From Streptomyces aureoverticillatus (GTDB lineage: Bacteria; Actinomycetota; Actinomycetes; Streptomycetales; Streptomycetaceae), in the NCBI RefSeq assembly GCF_014649395.1, contig NZ_BMSY01000004.1:62001-126000 (forward strand): a stretch of DNA of 64,000 nt, written 5' to 3'. A program made the translations under genes and the position numbers. Under the pieces are notes generated by a model that saw nothing but the letters and a program-made list of their open reading frames with translations, was not told where the DNA came from and did not search any database. Below are positions 8,295 through 18,800 of the stretch, in pieces. How positions within the stretch are numbered: the first letter of the stretch is position 1; the number at the start of each line of letters is the position of its first letter.

Positions 8295-9194
8295 TCACGC
8301 CGAGATGAACGGCTCCGTCAGGTGCGGCGTCGCCAGGTGCAGTGTGGTGCCGGTTTCGTGGCCGAGCATGCGCTCCCTTGAGTGCCTGGCCGCCTCAGGG
8401 TCGATCTCGTGCGAGTAGGCAAGCTCGGGGTGGAGCAGTTGGAGCGCGTGCACCAGGAGGTCGCCGGTGACGAGCGCCAGCTCGCGCCCGTCGGCGACCA
8501 GCACGCTCTGGTGCCCGGGCGTGTGACCGGGCGTGGCGACCGCGCTCCCGGTGCGCAGTGGTGTGTCCCCGTCGAGGAGCCGGAGCTGACCGGCAGCCTG
8601 GAGCGGGTCGGTGAGGGTCTCGCGAAGCTGCGGGTTGAGCGTGTTGAGGGCATCGAACTCGGCACGCTGGAGCAGGTATTCGGCGTTCGGGAAGTATGGG
8701 CGGCGGCCGCTGGTCGCGCTGCCGGGCGAAGGGGCGCCGCCCACCGCTGCGCCGGTCGAAGCGTTGCCGTCCACCGTGCCGTCCGCGGAGGGGACGGCCG
8801 TCTCGGTCACAACGGCCCACCCGACGTGGTCGGTGTGCAGATGCGTGAGCACCACGGTGTCGACCTCGGCCGGGTCGATGCCCGCGGCGGCGAGCGAGTC
8901 GGGGAGAGTACCGGGCACGGGCGCCCACGAGCCGGCCGGGCTGTCCGCCGGGCCAATCCCGGCGTCCACGACGGTGAGGCCCTTGTCACCGCGGATCGCG
9001 TACGCGCGGAACTGGAGCCGCCAGCGACCCTCGATGTCGACCGCGCCCGGGTCGTAGCGGTCGGCCTCGGCCCACTGAGCGGCCGTGGCCTCGGGGAAGG
9101 CTTCAACGCGCGGCGAGAAGAACGGGCCCTCGCCGTCGGCGAGGGCGATGATCTCGGTCGAGCCGATCCGGAGGCGAGGAACGCTGAGGGGCAT
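8295..9194 (-). CDS. Metallo-beta-lactamase-fold hydrolase
   Basis: A 299-residue MBL-fold enzyme with the zinc motif THLHTDHVGW (His118, His120, Asp122, His123), a later GHTPGHQS histidine and the Asp of VTGDLLVHA. There is no signal peptide. This subgroup includes lactonases, glyoxalase II-like enzymes and aryl-sulfatase-like hydrolases; the substrate cannot be read from sequence. An Ala/Gly-rich insertion (about residues 133-155) follows the zinc loop. It is convergent with the lasso exporter and transcribed away from it, so a role in the lasso pathway is not supported. Confidence 0.88.
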   Translation of the reverse strand: MPLSVPRLRIGSTEIIALADGEGPFFSPRVEAFPEATAAQWAEADRYDPGAVDIEGRWRLQFRAYAIRGDKGLTVVDAGIGPADSPAGSWAPVPGTLPDSLAAAGIDPAEVDTVVLTHLHTDHVGWAVVTETAVPSADGTVDGNASTGAAVGGAPSPGSATSGRRPYFPNAEYLLQRAEFDALNTLNPQLRETLTDPLQAAGQLRLLDGDTPLRTGSAVATPGHTPGHQSVLVADGRELALVTGDLLVHALQLLHPELAYSHEIDPEAARHSRERMLGHETGTTLHLATPHLTEPFISA

Positions 9195-9356
9195 GGCCGC
9201 GATCTTGCCATGCGTTGCACGCGGGTGGTGGCTCGCCCCATGCCGCGATCACATCGGTGGGGCGAGGTGGTCTCTCAGCTGAGCAGTCGGCAGTGCTGGG
9301 GCCGTTGCGGCCTGTTGCGGTGTTACGTCGGCCGTCGGTGTATCGGAGGCGGCTGA

Positions 9357-10778
9357 TCAAGGGGATCCGTTCACGCTCTCAGGTCGGCTCGGCCCCGGTG
9401 TGCTGTCCAGAAGGGGAGGACCATCGGCGTGGGTCGTTGTCTGCCTGGTGCCGAGAACGATGGACAGTGCCAGCACAAGTAGGGCCAGTGGTGCGGAGAA
9501 TGCCCAGCGTGCCGCCTGGAGCGGGCCCAGATCGGCAGTCGCCTGGAGAGTCAGGCCCACGAGTGCGGCACCGATCACTGACCCGATCCTCTGTCCGGTG
9601 GAGAAGATGCCGGAGGCCACGCCCAGCCACTTGTCGGGCAGCGTGGCCAGTCCCAGGTTGACCGGCCCGGCGAACACCACTCCCATTCCGATCCCGAACA
9701 CCACGAGGCCCGGCACGAGCGCGCTCGGCCCGCTGCCGAGTGTCGCCATGATCCAGATCGTGCCCAGCAGGAAGCAGATCAGCCCCGTCACGCTGACTTG
9801 CCGGGCTCCACGCGGCCGGTCGGTCCAGCGTCCGCCGAGGACGGCGCAAGGCACCGACACCGCGGGGGCGATCGCGAGGACCAGGCCGGCGTCGGCCGGT
9901 GACAGTCCAGCATGTTGAAGGACGTAGGCCGACAGAAAGAACATGGCGGTCACGGCGGCGGGCAGGGAGGCCGCGACCACGGTCATGGCCAAGAACATGC
10001 GATGGCCCAGCAGTTCGAACGGCAGGAGGGCATGTCCATCCCGCCTGCCTCTCTGCTGGAACGCCAGGGCTGTGACGGCCACCAGGGTGAGCGGCGCCGC
10101 TACGACGACGATGTTTCCTTGGCCGGCGTGCAGCAGGGAGATGGCCAATCCGGCGATACTCAGGGTCGACAGGGCTGCTCCGGCGATGTCGACAGCGGCC
10201 TTCTGAGGGCCGGGTCGGGGGGCCCAGCGCCAGAGCAGGGCGCCGGCGACGACACCGAGTGGGACGGTGACCCAGAAGATCGACCGCCACCCGAACAACG
10301 TCGTCAGCAGCCCGCCGACGGTCGGGCCGGCGGCCACCGCGACCCCGGCCACCATTCCGCCGAGGCCGAAAGCGAAACCACGGCGGTGGACTGGTGTGAC
10401 GGTGAACGTGAGAGAAACGATGTGAGGAGTCACCAGCCCCGCCCCGAGACCTTGCACGGCTCGGCCGGCGACAAGGAACGTCCCGTTCGTGGCCACGGCG
10501 CATGACGCGGAGCCGAGGACGAATACGCCCAGACCGAGAAGAAGTATGCGTGTGCTTCCGAACCGGTCCCCCAGCCGCCCGGCCACCACCAAGGTTGAAG
10601 CAAGGGCGACCATGTACGCGTTGATCACCCACATCAGCGTCGTCAGACCCAGGGAAAGGCTGTCGATCAGAGTCGGCGCCGCAAGGTTGATCGCGTAGCT
10701 CTCCATGCCGATCGTGAACGACACAAGGTTGAGCATGCCCACGACGGCCCACGAGGTGCGTACGGAATTGGATTTCAT
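9357..10778 (-). CDS. MFS drug-efflux transporter (DHA2 type)
   Basis: A 473-residue major facilitator protein with about 14 hydrophobic segments. Motif A is seen as AGRLGDRFGSTRI after helix 2, and an antiporter-type glycine-rich helix as GFGLGGMVAGVAVAAGPTVGG. ATG 10778 begins MKSNSVRTSW; upstream codons in frame would run into the divergent regulator gene, so this start is preferred. It is divergent from the MocR-type gene at 10825 with only 46 bases between, which suggests that regulator controls it. The substrate is unknown; drug export is the usual role of the family. Confidence 0.88.
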   Translation of the reverse strand: MKSNSVRTSWAVVGMLNLVSFTIGMESYAINLAAPTLIDSLSLGLTTLMWVINAYMVALASTLVVAGRLGDRFGSTRILLLGLGVFVLGSASCAVATNGTFLVAGRAVQGLGAGLVTPHIVSLTFTVTPVHRRGFAFGLGGMVAGVAVAAGPTVGGLLTTLFGWRSIFWVTVPLGVVAGALLWRWAPRPGPQKAAVDIAGAALSTLSIAGLAISLLHAGQGNIVVVAAPLTLVAVTALAFQQRGRRDGHALLPFELLGHRMFLAMTVVAASLPAAVTAMFFLSAYVLQHAGLSPADAGLVLAIAPAVSVPCAVLGGRWTDRPRGARQVSVTGLICFLLGTIWIMATLGSGPSALVPGLVVFGIGMGVVFAGPVNLGLATLPDKWLGVASGIFSTGQRIGSVIGAALVGLTLQATADLGPLQAARWAFSAPLALLVLALSIVLGTRQTTTHADGPPLLDSTPGPSRPESVNGSP

Positions 10779-10824
10779 ATCTGGATCCTGAGCCAGAAGT
10801 GGTGCAGCAGTATGATCCACCTTC
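10779..10824. promoter_or_regulatory. Divergent promoter region between MFS pump and MocR regulator
   Basis: This 46-bp gap must contain or overlap both promoters. It carries a spaced inverted repeat, TGGATC (10782-10787) and GATCCA (10813-10818), a candidate operator for the adjacent regulator. MocR proteins often bind direct repeats, so this is only suggestive. Confidence 0.35.
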
Positions 10825-12291
10825 ATGCGCGAAACATGGGCCACTTTGCGGGAGCTTCTCCTTCCGGATGGAGCGGCGCTCGATGCCACAAGGCCGCGCC
10901 GTCACCTGGAGACGCAACTGAGAACCGCCATCACCAGCGGTCGGTTGGTCCCGGGAACACGGCTGCCGTCGACCCGCGATCTCGCTCGCCAGCTGAACGT
11001 CTCCCGAGGAACCACGCTGGCCGTGTACGAGCAGCTCGTGGCCGAGGGCTACCTGGAGAGCAAGCGGGGGTCAGCGACCCGAGTGACCTGCGGAGGCGTT
11101 CCCCGCCCTCCATACGCCGCCCCCGGTGAAACTCCCCAGCCCGTCAAGGAACAGGTCCTGCACTGCGATCTCGACCCGGGATTTCCCTCCCTGTCCGCTT
11201 TTCCGCGCAACGCGTGGTTGGCTGCGTACCGGGCCGGCTTGAGCGCCCTGACGGACGCCGACCTTGGCTATCCGCCTCCTGCGGGCCTCCTCTCCTTGCG
11301 CCGCGAAGTCGCAAGCTATCTCGGACGAGTTCGGTCGATGCCCACGTCGACGGACGATCTCGTCATCACCGGCGGGACGTTCGACGCCCTGGCCGTGATC
11401 GCCGACTGTCTTCGGGAAGCGGGACACTCGACCATCGCGGTCGAGGACCCCAGCAACCCGCATCTCCTGCGGATGTTCACCACTCATGGACTGGAGCCGG
11501 TCCCGATCGCCGTGGACGAAGAGGGACTGGACGTTTCCCGACTTGACCGCAGCGACTGCCGAGCCGTCCTTGTCACGCCCGCCCACCAGTACCCACTTGG
11601 TGTGCAACTCTCGCCCCAACGACGACGCGCCCTGATCGATTGGGCGATCAAAGGCGACTGCCTGGTGATCGAGGACGATTACGACGCTGAGTACCGTTAC
11701 GACCGCGCTGCACTCGGTGCGCTACGCACGCTGGCCCCCACTGTCGTTGCCTACCTCGGCACGCTCAGCAAAACGCTGGCTCCTGGGCTCCGTATCGGGT
11801 GGCTCGCTGCACCGGCATGGCTGTGCGCGTCCGTGCGGAACAGAAAGCACCTCGGCGACCGGGGTGACAACGTCATCACGCAGGCCGCGGTCAGAGAGTT
11901 CCTGGGTGCAGGGGGCTACGACCGTCACCTTCGGTCCACCCGGCTGCAATACCGACGTCTACGCGAGAACCTGCTGGAGAGCGTCTCCACACACCTGCCC
12001 GACTGCACACCCGTCGGGATCGAGGCCGGTTTGCACGTGGTGATCCGCCTGCCCGAGAACGAGCAGGACAGCACTCTGGTGGAACATCTGGCCACGGCAG
12101 GCATCCGTGTCGCAGCCCTCACCGCCTACCGTCACCACCACTCAGGCTTTCCCGGCCTCGTCCTTGGATGGGCCCAGGCCCGGCCGAACCAACTGGCCAC
12201 CAGCATCCAGACACTTGCCGGGATCCGCAGAACCCTTGCCTCCGAGCGTCACATCCCTGCAGCCCGCCCCCGCCTGCGAGACTCTCCCTGA
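10825..12291 (+). CDS. MocR/PdxR-type regulator (GntR HTH fused to aminotransferase domain)
   Basis: A 488-residue regulator of the standard length. Residues 25-95 form a GntR winged helix (LRTAITSGRLVPGTRLPST, RDLARQLNVSRGTTLAVYEQL). Residues 115-475 form a fold-type I aminotransferase domain, with the PLP lysine in the LGTLSKTLAPGLRIGW segment and the Asp of EDDYDAEYRYD. Such proteins sense PLP or amino-acid-like ligands rather than catalyse transamination. It faces the MFS gene across a 46-bp gap, so control of that pump and of itself is likely. Confidence 0.92.
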   Translation: MRETWATLRELLLPDGAALDATRPRRHLETQLRTAITSGRLVPGTRLPSTRDLARQLNVSRGTTLAVYEQLVAEGYLESKRGSATRVTCGGVPRPPYAAPGETPQPVKEQVLHCDLDPGFPSLSAFPRNAWLAAYRAGLSALTDADLGYPPPAGLLSLRREVASYLGRVRSMPTSTDDLVITGGTFDALAVIADCLREAGHSTIAVEDPSNPHLLRMFTTHGLEPVPIAVDEEGLDVSRLDRSDCRAVLVTPAHQYPLGVQLSPQRRRALIDWAIKGDCLVIEDDYDAEYRYDRAALGALRTLAPTVVAYLGTLSKTLAPGLRIGWLAAPAWLCASVRNRKHLGDRGDNVITQAAVREFLGAGGYDRHLRSTRLQYRRLRENLLESVSTHLPDCTPVGIEAGLHVVIRLPENEQDSTLVEHLATAGIRVAALTAYRHHHSGFPGLVLGWAQARPNQLATSIQTLAGIRRTLASERHIPAARPRLRDSP

Positions 12292-12361
12292 AACCTTGTG
12301 ACGCGACCTTGCCGAGCCGTGCCGTGGCGGCTGGGACGTCCTGGCGGACTGGCCCGGCGGT

Positions 12362-12580
12362 GGAGCCGGCGGCCTTCAGCAAGGCGTTCGCGGCCCGTCG
12401 GCCGGCCTCATTGGCAGTCTCCATCAAGGTGAAGTCGATGTCGCTATACGTACGGACGTAGTCGGCGGCCAGGAAGAGGTTGGGGATCGCGGTCGCGGCG
12501 TCCGGGCGGTGCTCCCAGGAGCCCGCGTCATTGAGCAGATAGGGCTCGTCGTTCGCCAACTCGCCCGCACCCGATCTCGG
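12362..12580 (-). pseudogene. Remnant of an FAD-dependent oxidoreductase (C-terminus)
   Basis: The minus strand encodes about 70 residues typical of the FAD-domain end of hydroxysqualene-dehydroxylase-like or amine-oxidase-like flavoproteins: LLNDAGSWEHRPDAATA, then IPNLFLAADYVRTYSDID and ETANEAGRRAANALL. Everything upstream (Rossmann GxGxxG and substrate domains) is missing and the frame runs on into unrelated sequence downstream. It directly abuts an ABC ATPase fragment, so a deletion fused the two remnants. Confidence 0.7.
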
Positions 12581-12584
12581 TGCT

Positions 12585-12850
12585 GAGCCACTGTGAGCGT
12601 GTCATTGGCCACCGCCTGTTGCGGGCAGTACCCCAGCGCACCGAACCGCTGCACGGAGCCGCAGTCCGGCATCAGCTGTCCCACCGCGATGCGCAGCAGC
12701 GTGCTCTAGCCCGGGCGGTTTTCGCCCACTACGCCGGCGAGCAGCCGGCCGACACCGTCAGGTCGGCGCCGCGCAACACCACCCGTCGGCCGTACGCCTT
12801 GTGCGCGGCCCCGATGTGCAGCCGCGTGTCTGCCAGACACGCCTGATCGG
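12585..12850 (-). pseudogene. Remnant of an ABC transporter ATPase (N-terminus)
   Basis: Reading the minus strand, LHIGAAHKAYGRRVVLRGAD is the start of an ABC ATPase domain. After VSAG a frameshift is needed to continue LLAGVVGEN. The Walker A Lys codon has become TAG (GENRPG-stop-STLLRI in place of GENGAGKSTLLRI). The same frame then continues VGQLMPDCGSVQRFGALGY and CPQQAV (Q-loop region) before the sequence stops matching. A frameshift, a nonsense codon in the ATP-binding loop and a 3' deletion make it non-functional. Confidence 0.75.
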
Positions 12851-12952
12851 CATCTGTCCGGACACGGCGCATGCCCGAGAGGTGAGCAATCGTGCACTCC
12901 GCCAGCACGGCAGACCCCGGGATGCCATCGAGCAGGCCTCCGGGATCGCTCC

Positions 12953-13891
12953 TCAACTGATCCGCCAGGAACGGAGTTTCTCGGGGTTTCTCACCGCCCA
13001 GACGTGCCTGATCCGGTCGCCCGCGAACTCGAACGCGAACACGGTCGCGAGGTTGCCGTCCTGCTGCGCCGCCAAGCCGGGCAGGCCGTTGACCGTGCAC
13101 TCCAGGAACGTGGTGCGGTCGCCGGACACGCGGGCGATCTCGGCGTAGGCGTGTGCGATCTGCTCGCTGCCCACGATCGGGTGCAGGTGGGTGACGGCGA
13201 GCCCGCCGCCGTCGGCGGTCGCGACGGCGCGGGGGTCGAGCAGGCTGATCAGGGCGTCGATGTCCTTGGCCTCCCACGCCGTTCTGAACTGCCTGACGAT
13301 GCCGGCCTGTCCGGCACTCGGGCCTGCCGGACTCTGGGCAGTGCGGATGCGCCGTCGGGCGGACGAGGCCAATTGGCGGCACGCCGCCGGGGTGCGGCCG
13401 ACGACCTCGGCGACCTCGGCGAAGGGGTAGCGGAAGACGTCGTGCAGGACGAACGCGACGCGCTCGGCCGGTGTCATCGCATCGAGGACGACCAGGAAGG
13501 CCATGGTCACCGACTCGTCGAGGGTGACCCGGTCGGCCGGGTCGGTCTCGCCCGGGCCGGTGCGTCCGGTGATCCACTCCGTGGGTTCGGGCAGCGGTTC
13601 CGGGATCCAGTCGCCCACGTACGTCTCCCGCCTGGCGCGCGCCGAGCCGAGCAGGTTCAGGCAGATGCGGCCGGCGACCGTCATCAGCCAGGCGCCGGGC
13701 GACTCGATCGCCTGCTGCTCTCGTGCGGACATGGCGTACCAGCGGGCGTAGGTCTCCTGCACGACGTCCTCGGCGTCGGCAAGGGAGCCGAGGAGCCGAT
13801 AGCCGAGGTTGATCAGCCGGCTCCGCTCACTCATGATCGCGCTGGTGCTCGGATCGGTCTGATCGTGGCCGGGCTCGGCTGTCGTGGTCAT
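12953..13891 (-). CDS. ECF41-family RNA polymerase sigma factor
   Basis: A 312-residue sigma-70-family protein: sigma2 (SRLINLGYRLLGSLADAEDVVQ) at about 22-95, sigma4 (LDAMTPAERVAFVLHDVFRY, then EVAEVVGRTPAACRQ) at 136-185, and a C-terminal SnoaL/NTF2-like domain at 195-312. All three ECF41 marks are present: WIPEP (95-99, family WLPEP), DGGG (227-230) and NPEKL (302-306, family NPDKL). The C-terminal domain acts as a built-in control module in place of an anti-sigma factor. ATG 13891 has GGAG upstream. It is divergent from a SnoaL-LUD gene across a mirror-image promoter pair, implying autoregulation and joint control. Confidence 0.93.
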   Translation of the reverse strand: MTTTAEPGHDQTDPSTSAIMSERSRLINLGYRLLGSLADAEDVVQETYARWYAMSAREQQAIESPGAWLMTVAGRICLNLLGSARARRETYVGDWIPEPLPEPTEWITGRTGPGETDPADRVTLDESVTMAFLVVLDAMTPAERVAFVLHDVFRYPFAEVAEVVGRTPAACRQLASSARRRIRTAQSPAGPSAGQAGIVRQFRTAWEAKDIDALISLLDPRAVATADGGGLAVTHLHPIVGSEQIAHAYAEIARVSGDRTTFLECTVNGLPGLAAQQDGNLATVFAFEFAGDRIRHVWAVRNPEKLRSWRIS

Positions 13892-13929
13892 GCTCTGACC
13901 GTCTCCTTCGCTCGCTTGTGTGCCGCTAC

Positions 13930-14008
13930 CCGTTACGACAAGACAGCGCTTCGGAATGTGAGGCGGCACGTCGGCCTCACATTTCGGAGCGCTGCGTTGT
14001 CGTAACGG
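13930..14008. promoter_or_regulatory. 35-bp inverted repeat forming two mirror-image ECF41-like promoters
   Basis: Left arm 13930-13964 and right arm 13974-14008 are inverted copies with only a few mismatches and a 9-bp centre. Read outward, each arm carries CCTCACA, 16 bases, TGTC. This matches the ECF41 promoter type as I recall it (TGTCACA, N16, CGTC) at 5 of 7 and 3 of 4 positions with exact spacing. The outward -10 elements lie at 13937-13940 (minus) and 13998-14001 (plus), giving leaders of about 40-45 bases to ATG 13891 and ATG 14053. The symmetry would make the sigma factor drive itself and its neighbour equally. Confidence 0.7.
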
Positions 14009-14052
14009 TGTCGTACCGGTGAGGGCGACAACAAGACGGAGAGGGAACTTTG

Positions 14053-15153
14053 ATGAACGACTTCCAGGCCATCGCGGACCGCGTCGAGATCGAGGCACTG
14101 CGCGGCGAGTTCACCGATGCGGCGATGATGCGCGACCGGCCCCGCCTGGCCTCACTGTTCACACCGGACGGCGCCCTGCGCATGCCCGACATCCCCGTCG
14201 AGCTGGTCGGCCGCGAGGAGATCCTCGCCGGGGGCGAGCGGCTGCAGAGCCAGTGGGACTTCTTCGTACAGAACACCCACCCCGGCACGATCCAGCTCGA
14301 CGGCGACACCGCGACCGGCCGCGCCTACATCCAGGAACTCGCGCGCGCCCTCGACGGACGCCAGGGTCTGAACTACGCCGTCTACCACGACCGTTACCAG
14401 CGCACCGAGGAAGGCTGGAAGTTCGCCGAGCGGGTGTACGAGGTCAGGTACCTCGACACCTCCCCGCTGGCGGGCACGGCGCCCCGCGCGGCGCAGGGCT
14501 CCGGGACCGACCCGGCCCACGCGACGGCCACCCCGGCTCCGGCCGCGTCCTTCACCGGCCCGGCAACGGCGGAACAACTGGAGCGGGTGGCCGCCGCGCT
14601 GCGTGCCAACGGCTTCGCGGCCGAGATACTCGACGACGCCGCAGACGCGCGCGTCCGCGTCAAGGACCTGATCGCCGAGGGCGCGAGCGTGCTCACCGGA
14701 GCCAGCGAGACCCTCCGCCTTTCCGGCATCGACGAGGACATCAACGCGAGCGGCCAGTACGACGCCATCAGGCCGCGCATCCTGGCCATCGACCGTGCCA
14801 CCGGCGCCGACGAGATCCGAAAGCTGGTCGCCTCCCCCGACTTCGTCGTCAACAGCGTCGCCGCGGTCACCGAGACCGGCTCGCTCGTGTTGGCCTCGGG
14901 CAGCGGCAGCCAACTCCCTGCCAACGCGGGCGGCGCCGCTCATGCTGTCTGGATCGTCGGCGCGCAGAAAGTGGTGCCTGACCTGAGCACAGCCCTGCGC
15001 CGCATCGAGGAGCACGCCCTCCCGCTGGAGAACGCCCGCGCTCAGGCGGTGTACGGGATGCCCAGCGCCGTCAACCGCCTGCTCATCCTCAACGCGGAAC
15101 CCCGCCCGGGGCGCGGCACCGTGCTGCTTCTCCGAGAAGCCATCGGGTACTGA
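14053..15153 (+). CDS. Fusion protein: SnoaL/NTF2-like domain plus LUD domain
   Basis: A 366-residue two-domain protein. Residues 1-140 are a SnoaL-like cone fold (IADRVEIEALRGEFTDAAMM, then FTPDGALRMPDI and YHDRYQRTEEGWKFAERVYE). Residues 145-168 are an Ala/Pro linker. Residues 169-366 are a LUD domain like LutC/YkgG (SVLTGASETLRLSGI, DFVVNSVAAVTETGSLVLAS, AVWIVGAQKVVPDLSTALRR), a family linked to lactate utilisation and related oxidations. ATG 14053 follows GGAGAGGGA; the TTG just before it is not used. It is the apparent target of the divergent ECF41 sigma factor, which has its own SnoaL-like domain. The function of the fusion is unknown. Confidence 0.85.
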   Translation: MNDFQAIADRVEIEALRGEFTDAAMMRDRPRLASLFTPDGALRMPDIPVELVGREEILAGGERLQSQWDFFVQNTHPGTIQLDGDTATGRAYIQELARALDGRQGLNYAVYHDRYQRTEEGWKFAERVYEVRYLDTSPLAGTAPRAAQGSGTDPAHATATPAPAASFTGPATAEQLERVAAALRANGFAAEILDDAADARVRVKDLIAEGASVLTGASETLRLSGIDEDINASGQYDAIRPRILAIDRATGADEIRKLVASPDFVVNSVAAVTETGSLVLASGSGSQLPANAGGAAHAVWIVGAQKVVPDLSTALRRIEEHALPLENARAQAVYGMPSAVNRLLILNAEPRPGRGTVLLLREAIGY

Positions 15154-15214
15154 CCCGGCCCAGGCTGTCCTCGGCAGGCGGCACCATCAGCTGGCGTACG
15201 GCTCTGGTGCAAGA

Positions 15215-15240
15215 AGCAGCCCGCGCTCGCGCGGGCTGCT
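15215..15240. terminator. Bidirectional terminator between convergent genes
   Basis: A perfect 11-bp stem (AGCAGCCCGCG / CGCGGGCTGCT) with a CTCG loop sits between the SnoaL-LUD gene and the stop codon of the serine hydrolase on the other strand, suited to ending both transcripts. Confidence 0.8.
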
Positions 15241-16391
15241 CAGCGTGTACGGAGTCGTTTGACGAGCTTCAACGTGAGCGGTTGCGCAATGTCTTGGAGA
15301 TCCCATTTCCCGGCTCGGACGGCCTGGTTGCTGATCCAGAACACTGTCAGGTCGCTGTGCACACCGCGCACGCTCACGCCATACGACCAGCCGTTGCCGC
15401 CGGAGTGTGTGGCCAGAGCGCCGCCGGGCAGGATGACCCACCCGTAGCCAATGGAGTAGCCGTCGTAGCCGGGCAGTCCTATCGGGGCGTAGCCCTTGAA
15501 CATGTGGGCCTTTGCGTCGCGGTCCAGGAGCGTGTAACCGGCCAGTGCGCGGGAGAAGCGGCACATGTCGCGGGCAGTGGAGAGCAGGCCGCCGTTGCCG
15601 CGCAGATTCCAGTACGGGCCGTCCGCGGCCCACCTGTGGTCCAGCGGCCGCCCCTGGGGCAGGCCCTCTTCGTCGTATTCCACCGCGACTTGGTCGGCGT
15701 TCCAGCGGGGCAGAGCGTAGCCGGTGTGGGTCATTCCGGCGGGGGCAAGGATCTCCTTCGCCAGGAAGTGCTCGTAGTCCGTGCCGGCGGCCTTCTCGAT
15801 GATGGCGGCCAGCAGGCTGTAGCCCAGGTTGGAGTAGGCGAACTTCGCGCCAGGTCGAGCGACCAGCTTGGACTTGGCGGCTCCGGCGATCATCTGCCGG
15901 CGGGAGATCGGATCGTAGTCGTCGCCGAGGCTCTCCGGCAGACCGGAGGTGTGGGTGAGCAACTGGTGAATCGTGATGATGCGCTTGTCCGCGGGCAGCG
16001 GGCCGACGTATTTGCCGATTGGCTCGCTCACCCGCAGCTTGCCGGTCATCTGCAGCCTCATGATTGCCACGGCGGTGAACGACTTGGTCATCGACATGAT
16101 GTCGTAGACCGTGTCGCAGCTCGCGGCGATGCGGCGGGCCCGATCTGCCAGCCCGCGACCGGCGCAGTGCACGACCTTTCCGTCGCGGGCGGCGATCACG
16201 GTGCCGCTCCCGCCGGGGGGCAGGGCCTTGTCGAGGATCGCCTGGATCGACGGATCCACCACAGCAGACGTCGTCGTACCAGGAGGTGCCGTACGGGCGG
16301 CGGAGGGGGTGTCGCTGTTGCCGCAGGCGGACAGAACCAGCGCCGCCACCAATGCGAGCACGACGGGAACACGGAATGTGGGCAGCCTCAT
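15240..16391 (-). CDS. Serine hydrolase lipoprotein (class C beta-lactamase fold)
   Basis: A 383-residue exported lipoprotein. ATG 16391 has AAGGA upstream; the next residues MRLPTFRVPVVLALVAALVL lead into lipobox LSAC, so it should be anchored to the outer face of the membrane. Active-site motifs are SMTK (SxxK), YSNLGY (YxN) and HSGG (KTG equivalent). The family covers DD-carboxypeptidases, esterases and beta-lactamases; which applies cannot be told. It is one of three paralogues in the window and less similar to the other two than they are to each other. Confidence 0.9.
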   Translation of the reverse strand: MRLPTFRVPVVLALVAALVLSACGNSDTPSAARTAPPGTTTSAVVDPSIQAILDKALPPGGSGTVIAARDGKVVHCAGRGLADRARRIAASCDTVYDIMSMTKSFTAVAIMRLQMTGKLRVSEPIGKYVGPLPADKRIITIHQLLTHTSGLPESLGDDYDPISRRQMIAGAAKSKLVARPGAKFAYSNLGYSLLAAIIEKAAGTDYEHFLAKEILAPAGMTHTGYALPRWNADQVAVEYDEEGLPQGRPLDHRWAADGPYWNLRGNGGLLSTARDMCRFSRALAGYTLLDRDAKAHMFKGYAPIGLPGYDGYSIGYGWVILPGGALATHSGGNGWSYGVSVRGVHSDLTVFWISNQAVRAGKWDLQDIAQPLTLKLVKRLRTR

Positions 16392-16547
16392 GTGGAGTCC
16401 TTGGTAGCTGCCGACAACGGGCCCGCGAGTTCGCCACGGGACGTCCATGAGGCCGACGCGCAGATCATACACATGACGGCTTCGCAGCCTGGGGCCGTAC
16501 GCGACAAGGTCTCACCGGCTGTCGGGGCGAACGCTGCCTGCGGGGCG

Positions 16548-18441
<1,894 letters not shown>

Positions 18442-18465
18442 ACAGCGGGCAGCGGTAGAGACCAC

Positions 18466-18496
18466 GCGGGCCCCCGATCACGATCGAGGGGCCCGC
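18466..18496 (+). terminator. Terminator of the enolase gene
   Basis: A 9-bp stem GCGGGCCCC / GGGGCCCGC with an inner CGATC/GATCG extension lies 25 bases after the enolase stop. Confidence 0.8.
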
Positions 18497-18800
18497 TCGC
18501 GTGCCGGGGGTAAGCACAGCCCTGCGGCGCGTGAGCGTCATTCCATGCGGGCGACAGAACAAGTACGCGTGCGTGAGATCGACGATGACGCGGGCACGCG
18601 GTCGCGGCCGCGCTCCTCCTCCCCTCCCACCTTCAGCGGGCATGTCTGCCGCGACCGTCCGGCTTCGGCCATGGCCAGGGAGCAGTCCTTGTGTACCGGC
18701 AGGCAAAGGCCCTGTACTCGTCGTGGTCATCGTGCTGTCACGGACGGTGATACCGCAGCTCGACGCAAAGACGACACCTCTCAACGACGGGGAGCGGGAC
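18497..18800. other. Intergenic region before the halogenase gene
   Basis: No convincing gene. The halogenase frame is open back through this stretch, but its translation is Arg/Ser/Pro-rich and lacks family similarity, and a good ribosome site (GGGGAGCGG) sits just before GTG 18801. A promoter is expected but not recognised. Confidence 0.5.

Noticed and set aside
8295..9194. MBL-fold gene as part of the lasso cluster
   Set aside because: It is on the opposite strand, convergent and beyond a hairpin; lasso clusters do not need such an enzyme.
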